This document shows, piece after piece, positions 11,276-22,933 of a stretch of DNA of 64,000 nucleotides. A program made the position numbers and the translations under genes. Each line of letters starts with the position of its first letter. Within the stretch, counting starts at the first letter, position 1. Under the pieces are notes generated by a model, which was given only the letters and a program-made list of their open reading frames with translations, did no database searches and had not been told where the DNA came from. This stretch comes from Lactarius indigo (lineage: Eukaryota; Basidiomycota; Agaricomycetes; Russulales; Russulaceae): NCBI GenBank assembly GCA_025766275.1, contig JAFKAC010000001.1:2232001-2296000 (forward strand), written 5' to 3'.

Positions 11276-13191
11276 TCAGAGAATGTATCTATATCCCTTG
11301 CGCTGGCCGGCCGAGGATTCGCGCTGCTCCATTTGTTCGTTCTGTTTGGCAAGTACCTGCCTAAAAATGAAGCACATGACTATACAGAGCCCGTTGGTCG
11401 AAATGCAGATCGCATAGGATTGATTGTACGTCGGACCCCACGATTTTTGCCACACGTACCTGTCCACGCGCGACGATCATCAGCGACGGAAGCACGCCGA
11501 AGAAATGAGACAGGATACCCACGAGCCAGCAATGTTGCCGAGCTGCGAAAACGCGTTGACAAAAGCTAGTGCCACAGCACGTTTCGACGCTGGTCGAGCA
11601 AAAGTGTTGGACGTCCACGTCAAAAAACAGATGAACCCAGCATATGACTGCGCCATCAGGAAGCTAACAGGGACGCCTGAGTGTCTGTAGTATGCTAAAA
11701 AAAAAAAAAAGTGGAACATACAGAGCAAAATAGCGGGCTGCAAGCCTCATCGTTGAAAGCGCAATGATGAAACCGACTATTCCGATTGACAACGGGACAA
11801 CGATGTGGAAAAAACGCTCCCCCGTCCTATCAGAATGCCTACAATACAGAGGGTTGTCAATTTCCAGCCCCAAGTAAAAATCGACGTTGCTCACCTGCTG
11901 ACAGGCAAATGCCACTATTGTGGCGAAGATCCACGGAGGCGCACATAGTAATAGGGTCACAGTAGAGGAGTATCCGAGTGTTGCCGTGAGCGTTGGGAAG
12001 AACGCATTGAACGACAACGAGACGACCAGACTGGTGAGCGCCAGCGCTAACCAGTACACCTTCCAATCGCTCAACGCTTCGAAGAAGCCTGGAAAGCGGG
12101 ACCCTTTCCGCTCAGTCTCCTCATCATCGCTAACGCCGACATCTTCTAAGCATGCGGAGCTGGGCAAGCCGTACCTCTTCATGAGAAAGGAAAGCCATGG
12201 GAATGATTTGGGAAGTCGGGAAGGATGAAAATAGCAAGAATCGCGACTAGAATCGTTAATGTGCCTTCGATATAAAACAGCCACCTGACAGGAATGACTG
12301 TGAGAAAATGATTTCGTGTGTAACTTGCATGAGAGTGACAGACCTCCAAGCTGCGTGGCCCATCTTCCCTTGCATCCCACTCAGGATGCTTGAGGCCATG
12401 AGCGAGCCAAAGGCATTGCTGATGAGATTACCGCACGCCAGCAGCTGCGGTGCGAAACCCAAGTTCCGAGCGCTTGTACCACTTCGATAGAAGGAAAAGG
12501 GCACCAGGGAAAAAGGCAGCCTCCACGAAACCAAGGAAGAATCGAGTCAGGAGGGCTCCAGTATAGTCGTGGGTGGCGCCTGCGAACGAGCGTTGGAAAA
12601 TGAGCAAGCAAACAGAAAGTCAGGTACTGACCCGTCAGGCAAGAAATGGCACCCCAGATCCATCATGCAGGCAGGGAGATATATCGAAGGCCTTCCAATA
12701 TAGTTCAAGAACATATTGCTAGACGAGTCAATGAAGATAATAGGCAAGGCAGACTGTTGGACAGCATACTTACGAAGGTATTTGCATCAAAATGTAGCCG
12801 ACATAAAGGATACTCAGAATTGTGTTGAAACTGCTGGCCTTTAAGATGCAGATCCGCCTCGAACCCTTTTAGACGAGCGGCACTGAAAGCAAATTGAGCA
12901 CGTCGAACTGATGACGTCACGGAACTTACGCAGCGTTATTCCGGTCAATCTGGTGGGTCGGGTCATATCGTATCGCGCAAGAGAAAGAACGACAAAGACG
13001 CACGTAGTTGAGGATGTAGATCAAGATAAGTATGGACATACGCGTGTCCAGCTTACGAAGGAGCTTTCGCTCAAGCTTGAGCCTTGCCTCCTTGCCTCCG
13101 AACTCGGCATCGATGTCTAGAGACACATCCACAAATTGCTCCTCGCCGAATTGATCTACCGATACTTTAGCCGACTTTATCGAGGACGGCA
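11276..13191 (-). CDS. MFS permease, Dal5/allantoate-type anion:cation symporter, frame-interrupted
   Basis: Nine exons carry a complete Dal5-type permease: 13191-13004, 12949-12930, 12882-12774, 12718-12632, 12579-12344, 12284-11895, 11838-11722, 11663-11523, 11459-11276. Landmarks are DRNNAAAARLKGFEADL, ILYVGYILMQIPSNMFLNYI, RFFLGFVEAAFFPGALFLLS, HSDRTGERFF and a QSYAGF helix, spanning about twelve membrane segments. The family imports allantoate, nicotinate or similar organic anions; the substrate here is unknown. The frame breaks six times, each time by one extra base, at or near 12827, 12660, 12445, 12190, 12147 and 11895-11900. Between breaks the family sequence is intact, so decay by ordinary pseudogenisation looks unlikely. 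Consensus errors or a recent pseudogene are both possible. The gene is divergent from the AlaX-type gene. Confidence 0.82.
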
Positions 13192-13379
13192 TGGTAAGGT
13201 AAACAGAAGGTAGGTTCGGAGTTGACTGGGTGCCACGTCGAAGCTTAAAGCTTTTATACAACGGATAGTAGTACGCGATAGCCTAGTTTATCGACTCGGA
13301 GCTTTGACATATCTTCTCCGTAGAATGGAGGATTCCCGCGTCCCACGTCCAGTGGAGTAGTTCAGCGCGTGCGAACCCG

Positions 13380-15089
13380 ATGGTCCCTCCGATTCAGCTG
13401 ATACCAATTACAACGGGTTCAACGTATGGCGATCGCACCCTTGATTCAACTGCCCCCGTTGGCTACGGATTACCATCGAATTGTCTCTCCTAGCCCTCCG
13501 CATACCAGTCAGACACCTCAGTTACCATCCCAGTCGGTCTCTTAGCATGTCAACGTGCGTATCGTAGGGTCCATCTCTACCAGTCTCTGACCTCCTTTGA
13601 AATCAAGGTGACCCCTTGCTTCGCTCCTTGGACACCTCGATCATATCGGCCTCTCTGTTGAAACCCTCTCCTCCGTCTTCGGTAAAGAAGGGAAGTCATA
13701 TAAAGCAGGAAAAAGTCTCTTCCGTTCCTGCTTTTCATTACCCTGTTCTTCGAGTCGTCCTACACGACACTGTTTTATTCCCGGAGGGCGGAGGTCAACC
13801 TACCGATATCGGAATACTGACCTCCGAGGACGGTAAGGTCTGGAACGTGGAACTCGTAAAGAGGCACGGAGGCGTAGCTGTTCACTACGTCAGATCCGCA
13901 GAGGATATTGTTGGTGATGTGCCCGATGTCTTTGTACCGAGAAAGCGCGTCAGCCTCGAGCTCGGTCAGGTGGGCTTCCAAAGACGATTGGATCATGTCG
14001 GTATTTTTACTTTAGACAGAAATTGACTACATCACACACTCACCGTCGTACTCTAGATGAGCATGCACACTGCACAGCACCTTCTTTCTGCTGTCATCGA
14101 AAAGACCCTCAAAGTTCCCACCTCTTACTTGGTCGCTCACGCCGTGGCCTTCTCCCGCGTACGTCGATCTCCCACGGCCTCTTACTGCGGCAGAAGTGAC
14201 ACAGGTACAAGACGAAGTCAATCGCTATGTCTTGGAGGAACGGCGGGTTCACGTTGAAGTTCAAGAGTTGAGCGCGGGCCAGACGGGTATAGACTCTGGC
14301 GACTCGGAGGCGTCTTCTCGTGAACTCGGTCGGGGGCTCCCCAGTGACTATACTGGCGGCGTGCATCGCATGGTAATCATCGATGGCGTCGATCGCACCC
14401 CATGCTGTGGCACGCACCTCCCCACGCTCGCTTCGCTCCAATTATTCCTGTTTCCGGTCTCGCCGTCCTCTTCCTCCGGGCCGTCTCGGCACTACTTCGT
14501 GGCGGGGCCGCGTTTACTGAACCATCTCGGTAGCGTCCAGTCGCTACTCACGCGGACCACGGCTGTGGTCTCATGTGGGCCGCCGGAATTGCCAGATCGC
14601 GTCGCCGTCGTCGTCGAGGAGAGCAAACGACGTGAGAAGCGTGTCGACGATCTCGAGCGCGAGCTGGCGCGCGTGCTTGGCGTTCGGCTGGCAGAGGAAA
14701 TGGCACAATGGCGCGCGGCTGGTGGAGAAGGCGAATGGGCCAAATTCGTCAGCAGGGTGGACGATTCACCGAGCGCGCAACCGTTCTTGCAAGCGGTCAC
14801 ACTTGCCTTTGCGGCGCACCTTTCGGGTCAGGGTTATACGGCAAATCGATACACACTCCTCCTCGTTTCTTCCCCTTCCTCTCAAACGTCCTCATCTACA
14901 ACCTGTCGTTACTGGTTTTCGGGGACGACGACAAGCGCGTGAAAGCGGTCGGTGAAGAGTTGAAGAGGCAATTTAAGACGCTAAAAGGCGGGGGGAAGGG
15001 CACCCGTTGGAGTGGCAAGTTTGTTGGAGTGTGGCTGGAGAGCAGAGAAGGGAAAACGGCCCTCTCACACCTGTCCTCAGCCTCTATAA
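13380..15089 (+). CDS. AlaX-type alanyl-tRNA editing protein, frame-interrupted
   Basis: The product matches the free-standing AlaRS-like editing family that removes Ser or Gly from misacylated tRNA-Ala. Seen are VGLLACQRDPLLRSLDT near the start, FPEGGGQPTD, the zinc histidines in HTAQHLLSA, then PCCGTHLP, an AGPRLL segment and the C-terminal GKGTRWSGKFVGVW. Introns lie at 13555-13607 (GTGCGT...AAG) and 13997-14056 (GTCGGT...TCTAG). Three single extra bases disturb the frame: near 14126, 14904 and 14910. Deleting them restores a continuous protein. The first exon is not certain: an ATG at 13380 with a weak donor would fit. The stop is also uncertain, because the present frame runs on into the next gene and the listed end (TAA 15087-15089) assumes one further shift. 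Confidence 0.78.
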
Positions 15090-15264
15090 ATCTAACCTTG
15101 ATAGCTATTAGGAATAGGGAGGAATGTATAGATAGGTTTGCATTTAACATGCAGGCTATAGGCTTGGTGGAGAGTATACAAGTATTACAGATGGCGATAT
15201 ACAGTGATCACGAACTGGAGCAAGTGAAGTTATTCAGACTCGGAAATCCATCCACTGACACAAA

Positions 15265-16180
15265 TCAACTTTTTGGTTCCCCGGCGTCTTCGTGTATGGT
15301 ATACTCTCCCTCAGAGTCGAGCCTGACGTGGACATTTGCTTCTGCACGAACCAGAAAAAAAGTCAGGGCTAAGGGAACGACCAGCTTGTGTGCAACGCGG
15401 GGCGTACCTGAGAAGCGGTCACCAAATGAGAGCTCGCCCTCGCTTGTGCTCATTGAATCACCATCCGTGAGACCCCATTCCTGCTCGCCGTCGACGCTCC
15501 CGTCCCACCAAGCAGCATCACTACCACAAACCGACAGAACTTCCGGTTCACGCGACTCGTGGTACCCGGGGAGATAGCTCGAAGAGGGTATAGGGTCTTG
15601 TTCGTCGCCCTCGGTCGCCTCGTCGCCGCGAAGGGGGTCTACGTCCATTGTCTCTATGTCGATCCCGTCGCTATCCATGAAACCATCTTCGTAGTCTGTA
15701 TCCAAGTCCGACTCTCCTTCGTACTCGGTGGGGACATACTCCTCGTCGTCAGAAGACTCGACGTCCGAATCCACCGGGCGTAATTCAGGAAGAAATTCGT
15801 GTCTGCATGTGGGACAAGTCCCGTGCTAAGCGTGTGCTTCAGAAATAGAGACGAAGAAAGCACATAATCGAGGACGCACGCGACCCTTGATCCACTCCGA
15901 GAGGCTGAGGGAGACGACGAGATGGGTCAAGCGTTTGGTGGGATTGAGGAGAGTAGACCTACTCTTCCGCACAGAAAATATGTCCACAACCTCCAACTCT
16001 TGCAACTCCTGCGACAGTCTTCCCGTGTAGATCATCTTGCCGCTGTTCGAGAACGGCCCGGAAGGTCATCAAACATATTGGGCATGAGTCTTCCAAGTTG
16101 GGAATGTCTTCAGGAGGCAGAAGGTTGAGACTAGCTAGGGCATTGGCTACGATCGGGTCGATTAACTCAGGTGTACTCAT
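15265..16180 (-). CDS. RING-finger protein, probable E3 ubiquitin ligase
   Basis: Four exons (16180-15963, 15904-15880, 15825-15408, 15341-15265) make 245 residues. A C3HC4-type RING spans residues about 35-100: SCPICLMTF, a long loop, GCGHIFC, DLSEWIKGR and CPTCRHEFLPEL. The second exon is only 25 bp and codes for part of the RING. The rest is strongly acidic (Asp/Glu/Ser-rich), likely disordered. The last intron (15342-15407, 66 bp, GTACGC...GTGCAG with a branch-like CTGAC) is a multiple of three without stops, so retention would add 22 residues. The family usually transfers ubiquitin from an E2; the substrate is unknown. The gene converges with the AlaX-type gene. Confidence 0.85.
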
Positions 16181-16280
16181 GGTGGAAGTACAACGGGTAA
16201 TGGACACTTGGAAACGCGTATCGACTTAAACTCAGTTGAGCAGTAAACAAAGTCGCGTCGCATCACGTGACCCAATCTAA

Positions 16281-17534
16281 TCACTCGTATGTCTCCGCAA
16301 GTCGACTAACAAGATATTCATCCGCCCTGACAGGCGCATATTTCGCCTCGTTTCCCGGCCAGTGACAATTGGGGAGACACGAAACTTCCACTCCGCGATT
16401 GGGGTTGCAGAAGAAAGCGATTGACTGACGAGCAGGCGTCATACCTTCTCCGCCTGCACCCTGGATGGGAGGTGCAACGACGCGGTGGAGCGTCGACCGA
16501 AGAACGTCGTTTGTCCAGCGGGAAAGGAGATCACCTGCGTTCACGACGATCGTTCCGGGCTCACAAAAAAAAGATAAGTCAAGCATTAGTGCAAAAATTG
16601 AGCACATACTATTGGCTTTGCAGGCTGAAAGTGCTTCGTATGGGGGTTCTCAACCTCAAGCCCACCAACATTGTCTTGGAAGAGGAGGGTGAGAGTGCCA
16701 TAATCTGTGTACGTTGTGTAAGTTTCACTTCTCGCTGCCGGGTTAAAAATAAAGCCTTGCCTGAGTGTGCACCGGCGCGAGCCTGGCCGTCCTTCTGCAA
16801 TAACGAGGTCTTGATGGAAGGGTATGATAACAGTCGAAGGTTGTGTTGCTGCTCGTTTATCTTATCTTCGAAATACATCTCATCTAAATCTAAACCAACG
16901 GCGATGGAGCGCATCACAATCGTGTGAAGTTCATGGCAGGTCTGAGCAGATTAGAATTGCGGACGCGAGACGAGAGAACAAGCATAGCCGCGTACTTGGA
17001 AGAAGCTCAACATAGTTTGTTTGAACGCGGGGGCATCTCCCTCCTGAGGCCATTGGTTCTTCCAAGTCTCATCCAAGTCGTAACCAATCTCCATGGTCTC
17101 CTTTGAGTCAGGGGCTTTCTTGCGCAGCTCTGCGATCTCAGCAGCGTCTGAAGATTGGGTGACGCGCTCCCTTCCTATCTTCACATAGCCGCGGTTCGAA
17201 CGAGGGTCTTCCCAGGCGAGTTTGTCCTGCAGCATTGTCGGCACAGAGGGTCAGGAACCAACGGTACACCTACTTTGACAGACGATGGTAAACGGAAAAA
17301 TTCCGCACTCTATCTCAAGGGCTCTTTTAACAATGGAAATTCCCGTTTGGAAGATGCGGACCTTTCTGAACACACCGTCCACCGTGGTTGAGGGAATACC
17401 ATGGCCTTCGAGATAGATGAACCCGACCTCCTTGAATCCATTCACAACTTCGTCAGCTGTTTTCCGCTTCTCCGAAAGCGAGGTTGCATGCTGGTATTTG
17501 CTGAAATCAATCAAAGGGATTCGGAAAGTTTGAT
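16281..17534 (-). CDS. 2-oxoglutarate/Fe(II)-dependent oxygenase, IPNS-like fold
   Basis: Six exons (17534-17362, 17309-17274, 17226-16996, 16941-16761, 16704-16610, 16559-16281) give about 330 residues in one frame. The N-terminal non-haem dioxygenase domain begins FRIPLIDFSKY and includes GFIYLEGHGIP. The iron-binding triad is visible as AHSDYGTL (His-x-Asp) and STLHRVVAPP (distal His), and RQSIAFF holds the Arg-x-Ser that binds 2-oxoglutarate. The family hydroxylates or oxidises small molecules; the substrate is not predictable. The intron at 16705-16760 has a GC donor (GCAAGG), and its splice falls within the HxD motif. The very first coding exon upstream of 17534 was not found: the exon starts at an acceptor (GCTCAG), not at an ATG. 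Confidence 0.85.
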
Positions 17535-18059
17535 CTGAGCGAACGTCCTTTCAAGAGACTGGAGATTAGATTGCAAAGCAATGCGAAGATACTCCAACAA
17601 CGGACAGATGCGAGGGAGGCCAAATTTCGGCTCCTCAAAAACAAGGCACGGTGATTTGTTGACCTGAGAGCGAAGACATAGCCAGCCATTGTAATTGACT
17701 GGATATGTAGTGGGTGGTGCACGAGGCTCGGCATTTGCCAAACACCCTTTAAGTAACACCCTGCCTCGTGCCGGCATCCTAGGATGTCGACTCCAACTCA
17801 CAACGTCCGTGGCCCATCTAGGAGCAGGAGGGGCCAGCAATACGGTACTCTTAATCACAATATACCTGCCAATACGAGTTACCCAAGTCGTTGTCACATC
17901 GGACCACCACCTCCCTACACAGATCCCACCACACGTCCCACCCCATCTCCCTTCTAGTGAGTATGGTCGATCGTCTGCCGTACTGGGTTTCTAAATAAAT
18001 ATTAGCCCTAGAATCCCAGTCTATGATGAGGAGTATGCTTTCTACATGTTCTTGGTGTA
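17535..18059. other. Divergent intergenic region with missing first exon of the oxygenase
   Basis: Should contain the start of the 2OG oxygenase on the minus strand and the promoter of the plus-strand membrane protein. ATG codons at 17687 and 17734 (minus) are possible starts, but neither splices in phase convincingly. Confidence 0.35.
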
Positions 18060-18795
18060 ATGCCTCATCGTGGTGGCGTGTTTCTTAGCTCCGAATCCGT
18101 GCAAGAAAGTGCCTCACTCTTGGGCACGAATATACCCAAGAAACGTGACAAGAACCGGGCCTCCCGCCTCACCGTCCTGCTGTTCTGTGTCCTTGTGTTT
18201 GTCGCCATGTGGACCATTGTTCCGATCATGTCGGTAGCTATCGAACTGGAGACGGAGGAATGGCAGCGCTTGCACAAGCAGATGGTCCTCGACATTGGGA
18301 AACTCCAGGAAGAGAAGAGAAACATCACAGACGAAGTCCTGCTGCTGCGATACGAACGCGATGCGATGCGCCGAAAATGGGAGAACGAGCGCGAAGCAAA
18401 CGAACAGAGGAGACGCGGCCACGTCCCCTTCTGGGGCGAACCTCGACTTATAACCGCACAGTGTCCCCAGGACCGCTTCCGGCGGTACGAGGCACGCATG
18501 TACAACCTCCTTGTCGAAGACGATTGGTATGCGCGATGCATGAACGAACCCGTTCAGATCGCTGGGCGAAGGTTTACATCCCCGGGCTTGTGTGCCGACT
18601 ATGTATGTCCCATCACATTTTCCAAATGACCATTTTTATCACTTCAACTTGAATCAGGGCCTTGATGATGGCGTACGTGGTTACTGGACCTTCGAAGTGA
18701 ACACGCGCGAATGTCCAAGGACTATATGGGACCGGGTCTGTCAAGGGTCCTTCTCCCTCCCCGCACCAAACTTACACTGTCCATCTTACAGCTGA
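18060..18795 (+). CDS. Single-pass membrane protein with conserved-cysteine extracellular domain
   Basis: Two exons (18060-18602 and 18658-18795, intron GTATGT...AATCAG) give 226 residues. A basic N-terminus precedes one transmembrane helix (residues about 39-60), then a coiled-coil stretch rich in Glu, Arg and Lys, then a globular part with cysteines at AQCPQDRF, ARCMNEP, GLCADY and RECPRTIW. This pattern resembles a family of uncharacterised proteins that I associate with mushroom-forming fungi, in which Cys, Trp and a repeated aromatic pattern are conserved. No function is known to me. The 3' end is uncertain: a good intron (GTCTGT at about 18738 to TTACAG 18792) would instead add a short exon ending near 18817. 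Confidence 0.65.
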
Positions 18796-19518
18796 GAAAT
18801 ATCTTCAGGTGATTGCACCAAGCATGCAGAATCCATGACGTAATACAGAACGGTCGTTGTCTCTAGCTGGTCACGGTTCCATTTGGGAAGTGTTGACATG
18901 TCGTAGTTGTATGTGTATTTCTTGTTTCTTCCGTTTCAAAGTTCCCGCGACAGTTTCTCCTTGACTATGAATCCCGCTCTTGAGTTTTGGAAGTTGCCTG
19001 GGCTCAATCAGTGGTACTTTTTTGAAATGTTCGAAAGGCTTGCAGCGACGAAGATACTGTATGACCCAGGGGCACAGTATGATAGAAAATATTCAGGAGT
19101 GTGCCCCAGAGGTACGAGGCAGCGAGACAACACAACTAGCCCGGTGCGTTCCTTCAATTGACTACACCTTAAGTTGAAGTGGATTGCAACATTTTTGCTT
19201 CCCTGGACTTTGGTATAATTATTATTGTGCGCCCGAGTGCAAAATGCCCCACGTAGCTCTCCGCTTTATGTATACTACGCGTACTACGTGTCGCAGCCCT
19301 TGAAGCTTGAGGCCTCGAGGCCCTGAGGACCGTCAGTTCATTCTATCCACATACGAGCTGAGACGTTCGTTTAGGTTTCAAAGCCCTGCTGCCTGGTTAC
19401 AATAAATCGTGACGCCCTAACCTATATCGCAATTCCTTCCTGTAATGGCTTATCAGGGCTCTCGCCTTCAACTTTCAACTGCCACCCCTAGTGTCCCTCT
19501 TCCTGTGTGCTAACTATT
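18796..19518. other. Intergenic, nothing recognised
   Basis: A short frame at 18980-19161 has no splice partner or family likeness. Otherwise AT-richer noncoding sequence. Confidence 0.4.
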
Positions 19519-19917
19519 ATGTCCTCTGCAAAGTCGCAAACTAGGGCCGCTCCCAACACTCTCAGTGACTCTCCCAACATCACGCCTACTTCTGGGGCCA
19601 CTTCCACCCCCTAGCACCACCTCCGGCCACTCCTGTATCGAGTTCCGGGACATCCGACAGTACCTGCGGATTCGTCTTCACGCCACCATTCTACCTAGAG
19701 ATGTGGTGCTTATCAAACGGTCGCTTCCTCTAGACCCTTCCTGGCCACAATCGCCCATTCTTGATCCGTCTAACTCCAACTGGTAGGAGTGGAATTGGCG
19801 TCTCGGGTTGATGGTCTATAGGCAAACCAGTGGCAAACCGTCGCAGAATGGCCTGCCGGTTCCCTTCCCTACCTCGGTTGACATACCCCAGAGCCTTTCC
19901 ACATTTGGAGGAACATG
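19519..19917 (+). pseudogene. Broken coding remnant, possibly retroelement gag-like
   Basis: An ATG at 19519 opens MSSAKSQTRAAPNTLSD, which stops after 31 codons. In the next frame a coding-like segment continues to 19786 (Ser/Pro-rich, then a charged region ending SNSNW). In a third frame a further coding-like segment from about 19787 to 19917 contains WRLGLMVYR. The composition and order suggest one decayed protein, with Ser/Thr/Pro-rich N-terminus as in some gag proteins. I could not identify repeats or a polymerase nearby, so the origin is a guess. Frame changes could also be base-level errors like those elsewhere in the window. Confidence 0.25.
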
Positions 19918-20007
19918 ATCGTGCCGCGCCTTGCGGACATTCATGTACGAACGGATCTCGCCGGCTGGCTGGGTTGGAACTGGTCAAGCCATCGATTTAG
20001 TAGCGCA

Positions 20008-22278
20008 ATGTCCTCGCCTTCTGATCTTCACAGCTCCACAGCTCGGACCGTGTCTCCTAGTCGCGAACTGAATACCCAGATCTCCCGTGGATTCAATCAT
20101 CCCACATTCCTTGTAGATCTGACCGCTGAGGGAGCCCCTTTGCAAGCCGACTCGAGAAACGTCCAGAAGGTGCTTAATCACCTCCAGGTTTATCACAACA
20201 TCACCCATCGCACTTTGCTGGGTAATGATTCGGATGATTCGACTGAGGACACCCCGCGGCTCCACCCCGATGGTTTCACGAAAGAGGGAAATTCGTATGC
20301 GCCCCTCGCACATTTTCTCAATATCGTCGTCCGCTCTGCCAAAGAGTGCCTAACTCCTTGGGCCGCACGTCACCTCAGAGATCTTCAGTTTCTTCCTCAT
20401 AGTGTGGAGATGCAGGAAGTCGACTCGGAGAAGCCTCTGAAGCCCGACGTTTTGGGGTTTGTTCGCCCACCCCCTCCTCATCAGCAGAAGATTTCCTGGA
20501 AGGATGTAGCCATAATCGTCGAAGTCAAGAGCAATTTACTCGAACTAGTCCAACAACTATCAACATACGCCCGACATTACCTTGCGGCTGACAGAAGACG
20601 TTCTTTCTCCATCGCTATCGCATTTAACCACGAAAAGTTACGGATGAGTTTTCTCATTTTCCACCGCGCTGGCCTGTCTTCTTCGCATGAACTATCCCTC
20701 CGTTCAGAGGCCGGATTCCAAAGCGTCGTCGAGCATATGGTTGGTGTCCTATCGATCCCAGACGAGAAAGCCTTTGGTTTAGATATGACACGCTTCGAGA
20801 ATGTGTATCGCGTCAACAATCGAGACTACGAGATCGTGCGTCCGATCCACGTTTGCAACAGCGTGCGCGGTCGTGCGACAGCTGTATACAGTATTAGAGG
20901 TACGGAATTGTTATTTTGGCCTGCCAACACTCGGCTTACACACCGTACACCCAGTATGTCCCCCAGATGCTCGAGATACCCCCGCTAGTCTACGATCTAG
21001 GTGGCTCACGCTCGTTGATGGGGTGGTCGAACTGCCCGAGAAGATAGTGTACAAGTTGTCATACCAGACCGAGGGGCACCCCTTGGAAGGTAGCCTGTTA
21101 TCTGGATCCCTCGGCCAATTTGGAATCGTTGACGTCATTGGCTCCTACAACTACACTCTAGAGCGACCTGAACCCTTCGGCTCCACAGCGCAACACGTCA
21201 AGAATTGTACTCCTTGGAAACTCTCCAAAGACAGCGCAGAGAAGGGGACCCCAGAAAATAGATACTTGCATTGCGTCGCTATGGCACTTGAGGGTCTACC
21301 ATTCCTAGATACCTCAGACGAGGAGGTGGGCATACCGACTCCAGCTGAGCTACTGGAATCAATCCTCCACGCAACGATTGGCAAGTAGAATTCGTCTCGG
21401 CATTTTTTCGATTTCACACCTTTCCTTTGTCAGGTCACTATAATCTATTTCTCGGGGGTGTGCTACACAGGGACGTTAGCAACGGAAATATCCTCCGCCT
21501 GAGGGAGCCAATTGAACGGACCCACAGCCGCTCCATTAGCCTGTAAGTGTTACATCTCTTCATGTCATTTGTCTCTTTTTTGAGTATGTCCCCAGTCTCA
21601 GACCCGAGCTTGGCAAAGACGTGAATTTGAGTTCATGTCGAGGGTTTCTTACTGACTGGGATCATTCAATCGAGTGGCGCAAGGTTCCCCCGACACCATC
21701 GACGGACCGATCGGTTCGTTGCACAGTATTTCATTCGCGTCTTTAACCCTGTCGTGTTACTGCAGGGCACACTACCTTTCATGTCCTTGCGTCTCGTCCA
21801 AGCCTGGTCCCGGAATCAACCAGCTCTGCACACGGCGGTCGACGATCTCGAGTCCTTTCTATGGGTTCTCGTGTGGTCGCTTGTCCACATATTCAAGAAG
21901 TCTGCAACAATCACCAACGAATCTGCAGTAATCAACGACCTCGCGGGAGCGTTTTCTAGCTATCGCCATCGTGATGTTCTCAGCAAGTACCTCACCATCA
22001 GGAATGAATGGCCGGACGAGGTCTTCGGGGGTCTCATCCGAGAGTGGCTGATGATTTGCGACGATTCTCGCGTGTTTCTCAGGAACCTCGAGCGTACTTT
22101 GTCCGAATCGATAAATAACACGGATTCACAGAGAAAGGCATGGGATGAACTCGAAAAGCACTGTGGAGAAGTTTACATTGAATTCATTCGGGCTGGGTAT
22201 AGACACTTCAAACACATTAGGACTTATAGAGACTGGAAACAGGTTGTAGATGAGAGTGGCTCCTTGTTGAATAAGTAG
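20008..22278 (+). CDS. FunK1 fungal-type protein kinase
   Basis: Five exons (20008-20899, 20955-21380, 21434-21542, 21596-21713, 21766-22278) sum exactly to 685 residues. The C-terminal half is the FunK1 kinase: GVLHRDVSNGNIL (catalytic loop) and GFLTDWDHS (metal-binding segment replacing DFG), followed by GTLPFMSL and an ESFLWVLVW helix. The N-terminal half with WKDVAIIVEVKS is the usual FunK1 extension. FunK1 is a kinase family expanded in multicellular fungi, of unknown targets. The intron at 21381-21433 starts with GC (GCAAGT). A degenerate copy of the first exon lies just downstream at about 22350-22905. Start chosen at ATG 20008; an upstream in-frame ATG at 19915 is possible. Confidence 0.92.
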
Positions 22279-22349
22279 TGGCAATGTAGAGTATGATTAC
22301 TGTAGTACGCGACCTAAAAAGGGAACCTCGAACAACGACCTCTCTGCGT

Positions 22350-22905
22350 TTGTCACAATATCTCCCACCACATTTTCCTCAATATCATCGTCAGCGCTGT
22401 CAAAGAGTGCCCGACTCCCTTAGCCGCACATCACCTCAGAGATCTTCGGTTTCTTCCTCATGGGAGATAAAATCAACTCGGAGAAGCCTTTGAAGCCCAA
22501 TATTTTGGGCCTTGTTCTCTCACCCCCTCGTCAGCAAAGGATTCCTGGAATCGTGTGGCCGTGGCTTGCTCTTTACTTCGACGATTCATAGTCGTCGAAG
22601 TCAAAGGCAAGCGACTGGAGCTAGTCCAACAATTATCGACATACGCCCGATGCTATCTTGTGGTTGACAGGAGACGTTTATTTCTTCATCGCCATCGCAT
22701 TTGACCACAAAATTCACAAATGCAATTTCTCGTTTACCACCGCTCCGGCTTATTTTTCGCATGAACTATCCCTCCGTTTAGATTCCAAGCGTTGCCAAGC
22801 GTATGATTGGAGTCCTATCAGTCCCCTTAGGGGAAGCTCGTATCATCTAAACCGAATGCCCTTCGGTCTGGACACGGCACGACGACACTTCGAGAACGAT
22901 CAACG
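22350..22905 (+). pseudogene. Degenerate partial copy of the FunK1 first exon
   Basis: About 550 bases align by eye with 20305-20800 of the intact FunK1 gene: the stretch around CACATTTTCCTCAATATC, the CACCTCAGAGATCTTC block, a GTCGTCGAAGTCAA block, CATACGCCCGA and GAACTATCCCTCCGTTTAGA all have close matches there. The copy has several insertions, deletions and stops, and lacks the kinase core. It is therefore a dead, 5'-only tandem duplicate. It sits immediately before an exon of an unrelated gene, which suggests a rearrangement joined the two. Confidence 0.8.
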
Positions 22906-22933
22906 AATCTGCCCCACGCAAGCTATTTTACAG

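Noticed and set aside
12147..12827. Tiny introns as explanation of the frame breaks
   Set aside because: No GT/GC...AG pair fits; removing one base, not a segment, restores the conserved sequence.
15092..15577. Extension of the AlaX-type frame to 15577
   Set aside because: It runs antisense through the 3' exons of the RING gene and leaves the family length; more likely one more frame error before a stop near 15089.
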